A DNA stretch of 11,973 bases from positions 1-11,973 of the forward strand of contig JAZGGH010000088.1 in the NCBI GenBank assembly GCA_036480335.1, given 5' to 3'. Below, piece by piece: positions 1-10,100 of this stretch. Below the pieces are notes generated by a model. The model was given only the letters and a program-made list of their open reading frames with translations. It ran no database searches and was not told the origin of the DNA. This DNA is from JAZGER01 sp036480335 (GTDB taxonomy: Bacteria; Pseudomonadota; Gammaproteobacteria; DSM-19610). Every line of letters starts with the position of its first letter. Position 1 is the stretch's first letter. Position numbers and translations under genes: made by a program.

Positions 1-1100
1 TCTTTCCACCAGGCGCCCACGGTACCTTTACCATTATCGGTAAAGTCAGAGAGATCGGCGCGAGCTTCCAGGCTGATTGCCGAACCATCGATGTTACCCG
101 CTGAGGCAGGGGAGGCATTAAAGTTCAGACCACCATCCGTAGAGACAAAGTTTGCACTTGTCTGTTCGGCTTCTGTTTCAGCATATTCTGCTTTGAAGTA
201 AGTGCCTTTCGCTGCTTTCAAGGTTATATCTACGCCTTTCAGTTGGTAGTCTTCGCTGTTTCGATTTTCATGCACTATGCTACCGCCAATGGCAATATGA
301 TCGTTTACCCAACCCTTACCACGTGCGCCAAATGTCATCTTGTCTGCTGAAAAACCGTCCGGTACATATTCGTAATCTGCAGCGAGATAGACCTGATTAC
401 CATCCAGGGGTGAATCCTTGATGATGGAAGGTCCGGTCAGGCCACGTACCTGTGCCAGTGGGCGGCTGAGAATAATACGCCCCTGTATTTCATCAACTTC
501 GTAATCACGACCCCGTTCAAGGATGATTTTGTCAATCACTCGGCCAGTTTCACGCTGGCGGGTTTCTACCCAGAGTTTTTCAGAGCCTGGCAGAATGTCA
601 GTATGTTTCAGGTAATACAAACTGCCACCAGTGCCGAGAAATTCATTGTGCCCGAATGCGCTTTGCACTTCGGAAGCAAATATCTGCGCCTGTGTTTTCG
701 GATCACCAAAGGTAGTGATATTCGTATTGTTATGAATATACTGACCACCATAGAGACTACGGTTAAATTCAGACAGTTCTGTACCGGTCAGGCTGGTATT
801 GTAGTTGCCCCACAATGCCTGAGACTTATCCCATTCAACTCGTACATACATTTTACCCTGGCTATCCGTATCATCAATAATGCTCGAATCATCACCATAC
901 ACAGGATAGTAGCGATCAGGATCCAGACGACGGAAGACACTGCGCGGATCTTTCTTATGGATATTTTTGAAGATTTCATCAATATCATCTTCTTCGGTAT
1001 CCATCTGAGCTGTCACCAGATACTTGCCTTTGACTTTGCCTTTCAGATAAAAAGCAAGTCGACCATCGACAAACATATCTTCGTCGTAGCGATCATCGTT
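1..1100 (-). other. C-terminal outer-membrane beta-barrel-like module, partial
   Basis: Residues about 3431-3796 and beyond. It includes GRLAFYLKGKVKGKYLVTAQ, the phrase RRLDPDRYYPVYGDDSS (3494-3501 at YYPVYGDD), GKMYVRVEWDKSQALWGNY, and an ERGRDYEVDEIQGRIILSRP stretch. From about 3665 onward the sequence alternates polar and non-polar residues in strand-length pieces separated by Asp/Asn/Gly turns, for example MTFGARGKGWVNDHIAIGGS, DITLKAAKGTYFKAEYAE and AISLEARADLSD. This is the look of outer-membrane barrel strands. The end is outside the window, so strand count and the terminal aromatic residue cannot be checked. Confidence 0.65.
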
Positions 1101-4100
1101 CGCCAGCGGTTCAATATTGCCGGATACATTGTTCTTACCGATGGTGACATCTGCCAGACCAACCATGAAGAAATATTGGTCAGTGATTTCGGTGCTGAGT
1201 TTGCTATTCCAGTCATTACCTTCAGTGTCAGTCACGACAATAGAGAAGTCATGCATCCCTGCAGGTAATATGGATTCAACAACAAAGTTTTGTTTGGCAT
1301 CCAGCACAACAGATTCTCCGTTGATGTGTAGAGAATAGCCTTCAGGCAGGTCGGAACCATACAGTCTTACACGCGAACCTGTCAGCGGAATCGTTTGTTT
1401 GACCAGCTGGTTTTCGCCGTAGATTTCATTGGTGGATTCCTGTGTTTCCTCTACCGTATCATTCGCATCATAATGCGCACTGCTGCCCAATCTGAGAGCG
1501 GCAGGCGATGTTTCATCAAAGTGCCCGGAAGAATCATACACACGCAGGACGTAACTGTAGTCCGTGTTGTTGAGTTCATGACCATCATCTAGAGAACCAT
1601 CCCAGGTAATTGTCTGAGTGTTCATCAGGCTTTCGCCCTGTAAACGTTTCACTGGCGTAGTCTGAGCGCCTGTGGCCAGATAGAGATCAATCTCCCAATG
1701 CTTTATGAAGGCACCGTAATTGGAGTAAACATTGAACTGTACCGGTTGCACCAGTTTGCCATCTTGCATTTTTGCAAATGACGGAGCATTGATACTCAGG
1801 CGTGGTAAGTTACCAGCAGGATCCTGCACCAGCCAGATAACACCGCCATTCGGTAAATTAGTCCGGCTTTTTGCAGTAGCTGGAGCTGCCATAACATCTT
1901 TCATGGACACATCAACGCGGCGGTTATATTGCATCTTTTCTTCGTTGATATTTTTCTCTTTGGGTTTGCCTTCACCGAAGTTAATCACTTCCAGTGTATA
2001 ACTCGGTTTGCTTTCATCCGCATGAGCAACTCCAATCAGCATATTTAGAATTGATTCTGCCAGTTGTTTTACTGTGGATGACAGGCCATTGAACAAACTC
2101 GACGTATCACCATAGGCATCTGTTTCTTCGAAATCACCCAAAGGCATTTCGACAGCAGACTCGGGAGCGACTTCGACCTTCACCTGACTCATCAACACGG
2201 CACCCAGACGAGATTCGAGGACATGGCGTACAGAATCTGCGCGTCTTCTGGCAAGGTCAATATTATATTCAGCAGTCTGCCTGGCATCGGTATGTGCTTC
2301 GATAACGATATGACCATGCCCGTATTCACGGATTCTGGTAACAATACTGTCGATAATGCCGCGCTGATCTTCGCGGATGCTAGCTTTATCCGTATCAAAG
2401 AAAATCGAACCCAGGCTCACATTGACAGACCTGTTTTGTACAGGTCGGTTAGTGGCCGGATTAAGCGCTTGCTGTTGTGGCAATTTAACACCAAAGTTAA
2501 TTCGATTCAGCGTTACAGATGTAATCCGTAATACGCGTGGATTCTCTGTGGTAAAGCTCGCATCTTTCGGCAAGGTGACACGGTCAACCTTGAGAATAAA
2601 GTTACGGCCACGATTGCGCCCGCCATCCACATCCGGCACATGATAACGGCCATACGCATCGGTTTCGATCAGCAAGCCACCGACAGTTGCCAGGCGAACC
2701 CCTGGAATACCTTCTTCATGAATACCCTGATTGCTGATACGAATGATCATTGTCTGTCCCTGGGATTTTTCAACAGTGACCTGTAAATCCTGAGCGTTCA
2801 TGCCTCTGGCTTTCTGTCCAACATGTTGTTCGACAATGTTGCCAGCCTCATCCACTTTAATCACCGTGCCTTCATGGCTGGTCACTGTGAACGCTTTGCT
2901 GTCCTTGCTGTAAGGTATGCTCACTTCAAGCGTAGCATCCTCAGTTGTCTCCAACATGCTGACACGGCCAGCCAGGTCTCCGGCAGCATAACCTTCTGCG
3001 CCAAAATATGCATTGGAAATACGGATATCGGTTGCGTTTGCCGAGTCCTGATAGCCATCTTCATCACGGTCATGGAAGACTTTGCCGATGATGGCGGTTT
3101 TATCAAATAATGGGTCAGCAACAATCACAACGATAGCCTGAGCTTCGTTACTCACCGGTGGACCAGCAGGATCAAAGGCCTGCGCCCGGTTGATTGCATT
3201 GCCCTGAATGACACCCGTACCGATTCGCAGGACATAGCGAATACGCACAGTTTCGTTTGCAGAGAAATCAACATCTGTAAAAGTAACCGGATCAGCGCCG
3301 GTGACCGTTGCCGATGAGGTAATATCATCTGCACTATCGAATAACCCATCAGCTCCAGCTCTAACGATCTGTGCCGTGTTTTCAACCAGCTTGAAACCAC
3401 CGGGAAGGTTATCCCGAATATCAATATCGAGCACAGCAACGGCTAGCTGATTTTCGACATCAATGATGTATTGAGCCAGATCACCAACCGAAGCTTCGGA
3501 CTTGTTCACTTTTTTGTTCAGTAACAAACTGCCCGTTGCCCCTGGATCAATCGGCAGATGGTTAAAGATGATATTCCGGTCGCCAGACGAGAGTATGAAC
3601 TGTGTATAGTAAGCGGTTGGTTCTGCTCCGCTGGGCGCATCGCCCTGAGCCTGAATTTCACAGGAACCACTGGCATTGATTGCATCAACTGTACAGGCTG
3701 TCTCAATCGCAGCACCATCGAAAACAGCGGCAACGGGGGGTAATGTTGTTGAGAGACCCGCTTGATAGTTTAGGGGAGCATTGGTAATTACTATTTCATA
3801 AATGCCACCATTCGGACAACTGGCATGTGCGCCTGGAATCACATCAAACGCATACATACCATCTGCTAGTGTTACCTGATTCTGTTGATTCGGGAACAGG
3901 CAATTGGTATCCACCGCTGTACCGGCATTCAGTAACTGCAGCGTAACACCGGCTACTGGTATGCGTGCGACACTGTCGTAAACAACACCGCTAGGGTCAA
4001 TTGGTAGTGGCAAGTTGATAACAGTGCCTGCAGGCAGTGGCCCGTTGGTTGACAGTGATGTGATAAACACACCTGATGGATTCAGGAAGTCAACGGTATA

Positions 4101-7100
4101 GGTTGCTGGTGTCAGGCCGGTAACCGAGTAGTCACCATTGCCATCGGTAGTGGTTCTCGCTTTTTCTGTGCCTGATGTATCACGAACCACCAGTGTCCAG
4201 TTTGGCAAACGAGGTTCACCGGAATCAATCTGGCCATCCTTGTCCGCATCTAGCCATACGGTACCCTGTATGCCTGCAACGGGTGGATGAAAGCCATCGA
4301 CATCACGACCGATTCCATTGACAGGAACAGTGACGGTTGTCGGATCAGTGCCTTCGGTATGGGTAAAGCTGGCATCAATATCACTTTGTTCAATATCAAC
4401 CAGCGTGGTACCAGCAGGGACTACCGTACTGTATTCACCATTGCTATCCGTAACCAGCGTCTGGATATTGCTTTCGCTGTCAGTAACCGTGACATTAACA
4501 CCTGCTATGCCAGGCTCTCCTGAATCCTGGGTGGCATTGCCATTGGTATCTGCGTAAACGACACCTTCCAGTGTGCCTTGCGCGGCTGATGGTTTATAGC
4601 CATCGATATCTGATGCGCTGCCACCTGCAGGTACGGTCAGGGTGGTGCTATCCGTGCCTTGCGTTTGTGTGCTACCGCCCGGCAGGCTGGTTTCTTCGAT
4701 ATCAATAATGGTGCTACCAGCAGGGACGGTTGTACTGTATGCGCCGTTGCTGTCGGTTGTTAGCGTCTGGATGCCTGAGCCGCTATCGGTGATGGTCACA
4801 GTAACGCCGGCAATACCCGGTTCACCGCTATCCTGTGAGCCATTGCCGTTAAGGTCATTGTAAACAATACCATTGACAGTACCGGCATTGGCTGGAGGTT
4901 GATAACCGTCAATATCCGATACGCTTCCACCTGCAGGCACTGTGAGCGTTGTAGTGTCGGCGCCTTCAGTTTGCGTGCTGCCACCTGGCAGGCTGGTGTC
5001 TTCAATATCAATGACCGTGCTGCCAGCAGGAACGGTAGCGCTATAGGCACCGGTGTTATCTGTTATCAGTGTTTGGGTGCCATTACTGCTGTCAGTAATC
5101 GTTACGGTTACACCGGCAAGACCTGGCTCACCCGCATCCTGAGAACTATTTCCATTGGTATCTTCATACACAATGCCATCGACTGTACCGGCATTGGCTG
5201 GAGGTTGATAACCATCAACATCACTGCCAATATCACCTGCGAGAACCAGTATGGATGTGGGTTCACTGCCTTGCGTTTTGATAAATCCGGATGGCAGTGT
5301 TGTTTCATCGATATCGATAAGCGTATTGCCCGCTGGTACCTGAGTCGCGTAGTTACCGTTGTTATCGGTTGTCAGTACATACGCAGTCGCATTGATATCG
5401 GTGATGTTTACCGTCACATTTTGAATGCCAGGCTCGCCTGGATCCTGAATGCTGTTGCCATTCGTGTCTTCGTAGACGGTACCTGCGACGACACCGGTTG
5501 GCGGAGGATGAAAGCCATCAACATCGCGTCCGATGCCGCCCGCAGGAACAGTGACTGTGGTCGGATCTGTACCTTCGGTGTGTGTAAAGCTAGCATCAAT
5601 ATTACTTTGTTCTATATCAACCAGTGTTGCGCCAGCAGGTACGGTAGTGCGGTATTCACCATTGGCATCTGTCACCAGTGTCTGGATGCTGCTTTTACTA
5701 TCGGTGACTGTGACATTAACACCCGCAATTCCAGGTTCGCCCGAATCCTGGGTGGCATTGCCGTTGGTGTCTTCGTAAACGACACCTTCCAGTGTGCCCT
5801 GATCTGCAGAGGGTTGGTAACCGTCGACATCAGATGCGGTTCCGCCAGCAGGTACAGTCAGGGTTGTGCTGTCCGTGCCTTCTGTTTGTGTGACACCGCC
5901 AGGAAGACTGGCGTCATCAATATCAATGAGGGTGCTGCCGGCTGGAACGGTTGCGCTGTATGCACCATTACTGTCGGTTGTTAATAATTGAGTACCACCA
6001 CTACTGTCTGTAATAGTAACGCTTACACCAATGATACCCGGCTCACCTGAATCCTGTGAGTTATTGCCGTTAGTGTCTTGATAAACAATACCTTCGATAG
6101 TACCCGCATTGGCAGGCGGTTGATAACCGTCCACATCTGATACTGTTCCCCCGGCAGGCACTGTCAGGGTCGTGGTATCCGTACCTTCGGTTTGAGTGCT
6201 ACCACCGGGAAGGCTGGTGTCATCAATGTCAATGAGGGTACTACCGGCTGGAACCGTTGCACTGTAGGCGCCATTACTGTCTGTCGTCAGCGTTTGTGTA
6301 CCACTGCTGCTATCGGTAATAGTGACTGTTACGCCTGTAATACCTGGTTCACCTGGATCTTGCGTGTTACTGCCATTGGTATCCTGATAAACAATACCAT
6401 CAACAGTACCCGCATTGGCAGGGGGTTGATAACCATCGACATCGTTACCAATGCCACCTGCTGGAACAGATACCGTGGTAGGCTCTGTCCCTTCTGTTTG
6501 TGTAAAGCCTGAGGGTAATGTCGTTTCATCAACATCGACAACAGTATTACCAGCTGGAACCTGAGCAGCATAATTACCATTATTATCGGTCGTCAGAACG
6601 CGTGGATTATTATTGATGTCAGTGATATTCACCGTGACATTTTCAATACCTGGTTCACCTGGATCCTGGGTGTTATTACCATTTGTGTCTTCGTAGATTG
6701 TGCCAGCGATAACACCGGTGGGTGTTAATAACACCGTCGTTGGATCGTCAGTAGGATCAGCAGCGTTGTTGCTATTCACACCAAGGGGATTGGGTGTTTC
6801 AACGGTTTTCGGGTTGGCCACGGTGCTGCCATCTGGTGCGGTACCGGCATCGGACAGATCAGTGACTGGTGTGCCATCGGAACCGTTTGGATTCTTTGGT
6901 GTGCCTGTTGCAGTGGCAATGTTCTCAACACCGCCGGCAGTCATGTCGGCAGCACTGATTACATAGTTACCGGAGCAACTGGTGTTTGCACCAACGGCCA
7001 GTGTGGTATCGACACAGGTTACTGTAGCGATCTTCGTATCGCTGACGGCTATCGGATTCAGTACTAATCCACCAGTGTTGGTCACCGTAAAGCTATAGGT

Positions 7101-10100
7101 AATTGTATCACCAGCGTTGGTCACGCTATCACTGTTGGTATCAGTAATCGTATTGAGTGATTTTATAATACTAATGCCTGCTTCTGTCGGTGTGCTTACA
7201 CAGCGTGCGTCACTGCTATCAGTAACGGTACAGGTTGGTGGCGTACTGCCATTCTCGATAACCAGATTTTCTACGCCGGTTGTAGTCAGCGGATTCAGAG
7301 CCTTAACTTTGAAGTTCATGGTCGCAGAACTACCGGCCGGGATGTTTGGGCTGGTCAGGCTACAGACGGTGGCGGCAACTGCACCATCTATACAAACACC
7401 CGTAATAAAGTCATTGCTTCCAGCGATAAAGGTAGTGCCTTCTGGCACAGTTTCATCAATAATGATACTGCTATCACTGCCACCATTATTGGTCAGGGTG
7501 ATGGTATAAACCAGTGTTTCACCGGCTTCAACTACACCTGTAATCGAACCATCTTCTGCGCTCAGCACTTTGGTGATGGTAATACTTTCCTCAGCTGGCG
7601 TGCTCACACAGCGTGTATCATTGCTATCGGCAGCCGTACAGGTTGGTGGTACTGTACCATTCTCAATAACCAGATTTTCGATACTGGTTGTTGTCATTGG
7701 ATTTGCGGCCAGGACTTTGAAAATCATGGTTGCTGATCCGTTAGCAGGTACATTCGGGCTGGTTAGACTACAAACAGTGCCAGCGATCGCGTTGTCCACA
7801 CAGGTTGCGGTGGAAAAATCATTCCCCGTAGCGATAAAAGTCGTGCCAGTGGGAACTTTTTCATCAATGATAATCGTGCCATCACTGCCGCCGCTATTAG
7901 ATAGAGTGACTGTATAAGTTAAGGTTTCACCGGCCTCTACTACATTCGTCACAGATCCACTTTCAGTGGTTAACGCCTTACTGATTGTAATTCCTGCTTC
8001 AGCCGGTGTACTCACACAACGCGCATCGCTGCTATCAGCTGATGTACAGGTTGGTGGTGTGTCGCCATTTTCGATGGCCAGATTTTCAACACTGGCCGTG
8101 GTCATGGGGTTAGCCGCCTGGACCTTGAAGGTCATGGAAGCAGAACCCCCGGCAGGGATGTTGGGACTGGTTAAGCTACAGACCGTTGCTGCAGCTGCAC
8201 CATCCACACAGATTGCAGTTACAAAGTCATTACCCGTAGCCACAAACGTCGTGCCAGCAGGGACGGTTTCATCGATAGTTATCGTGCCATCAGTACCACC
8301 CGCATTATTCAGTGTAATGGTATAAGTCAGTGTTTCGCCCGCTTCGACTACATTCGCTGTCGATCCACTTTCAGTGGTCAAGGCTTTACTGATCGTTATT
8401 CCTGCTTCAGCCGGTGTGCTGACACAGCGTGCATCTGAGCTATCGGCTGAAGTACAGGTCGGTGGCGTGTCGCCATTCTCGATAACCCGGTTATCAACAC
8501 TGGTCGTGGTCATGGGGTTTGCGGCCAGGATTTTGAAAGCCATGGTGGCAGAACCCCCAGCAGGGACATTTGGACTGGTCAGACTACAGACCGTTGCCGC
8601 AGCTGCACCGTCTACGCAGGTTGCGGTGGTAAAGTCATTACCCGCTTCAACAAAGGTGGTTCCGGCAGGGACGGTTTCATCGATGGTAATGGTTCCATCA
8701 GAACCACCGGCATTATTCAGTGTAATGGTATAGGTTAATGTTTCATCGGCTTCGACCACACCCACACTGGATCCACTTTCTGCAGTTAAGGCCTTGGCAA
8801 GGGTAATTCCTGCTTCAGCCGGTGTACTCACACAACGCGCATCACTGCTATCGGCTGATGTACAAGTCGGCGGTGTATCACCGTTTTCGATAACCAGATT
8901 GTCTACACTGGTTGTTGTCATGGGGCTTGCAGCCAGGACTTTGAAAGTCATAGTAGCTGAACTACCACCAGGAACGTTCGGACTGGTCAGGCTACAAACG
9001 GAAGCTGCGGCTGCGCCATCGATACAGGTTGCTGTGGTAAAGTCATTGCCAGCAGCGACAAAGGTAGTACCTGCAGGCACGGTTTCATCGATGGTGATGG
9101 TACCATCGGTTCCACCACTGTTTGATAAAGTAATCGTATAAGTCAGCGTTTCACCCGCTTCAACTACACCAGAGACAGAACCTGTTTCAGCAGTTAACGC
9201 TTTGGCAAGGGTAATATTTGCGGGTAATGCTGGACCTGCTGCCAGAGAACAGGACATACCATCATTTTTCTTAATATTTGCGACTGAGAGTATTAGCTCG
9301 GTCGTATTGCCCGTAGCTATATCTACTACAAATACTTTTCCTGATGCATTATGTGATGTAAAAACACTACCATTTACATCGGCCCAGGTTGCTCCAAAAG
9401 CTCCGCCGCCAACAGTTAAAATATCACCTGAAAGTGATGTGATTGTTACAGCATTTGTATTCGGATTATAGGTATACAGATCTTTTACTGAACCATCGGC
9501 ATTACTTTTAACACCAAAGAACAAACTATGAAAATTACTAAAGGCAAAATCGGCAACATCTGTCACATCAGAAATAGCTGTCGTCGTTAAAGTTAACGCA
9601 TTAATATCGATTTTAAAAACCTGCGTATTACGAAAACCATGCCATACATTGTTATTATCGACATCGCCAGCAAAAATATTGTTTGGTAAAGTAACACCTA
9701 AATCGATTAAATTACCATCCGCATCTACCCGGTGAAGATTTTTAGAACCATTTATTTCTGCACCGTAAAGATAGTTATCTGAAATACTATAACCCAGGGC
9801 ATTGAGCTGCTTTGTGAAAGTGAACTGGGTATTATAATTACCGGTTACAAGATCAAGCTCACCAATCTCAAAATTTCCACTGTTGGGCACGCGCTCAAAA
9901 AACTGTAAAAATCCGGTTGTATTGCAGGTAAACTGCGATGGCGGAAGAGCGGCGGCAATGGTAATGGCATAATCTTCTACTTCGCCATCAATAGCCTGAT
10001 CGCCATTCGTATCAGATGATGCCAGTCCTGTTTGAGTGCTATATCTGAATCGTGCAAATGTATTCCCCAGCGTAGCTCCAGAAGGAATACTGACTGACAG

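Noticed and set aside
4899..5984. Plus-strand open frame of 361 codons
   Set aside because: It lies antisense to the SdrD-B-like repeats and its repeats merely mirror them (for example recurring 'RCGDA/NIN' type phrases). The minus-strand frame gives clear domain matches throughout, so this is a shadow.
7117..9141. A series of plus-strand open frames of 115-130 codons spaced by about 408 bp
   Set aside because: They are the antisense images of the five DUF11 repeats; their regular spacing comes from the repeat, not from separate genes.
4272..9215. CRISPR array or other short-repeat locus
   Set aside because: The repeats are 306 and 408 bp, stay in one coding frame and differ mainly at synonymous positions; they are protein domain repeats.
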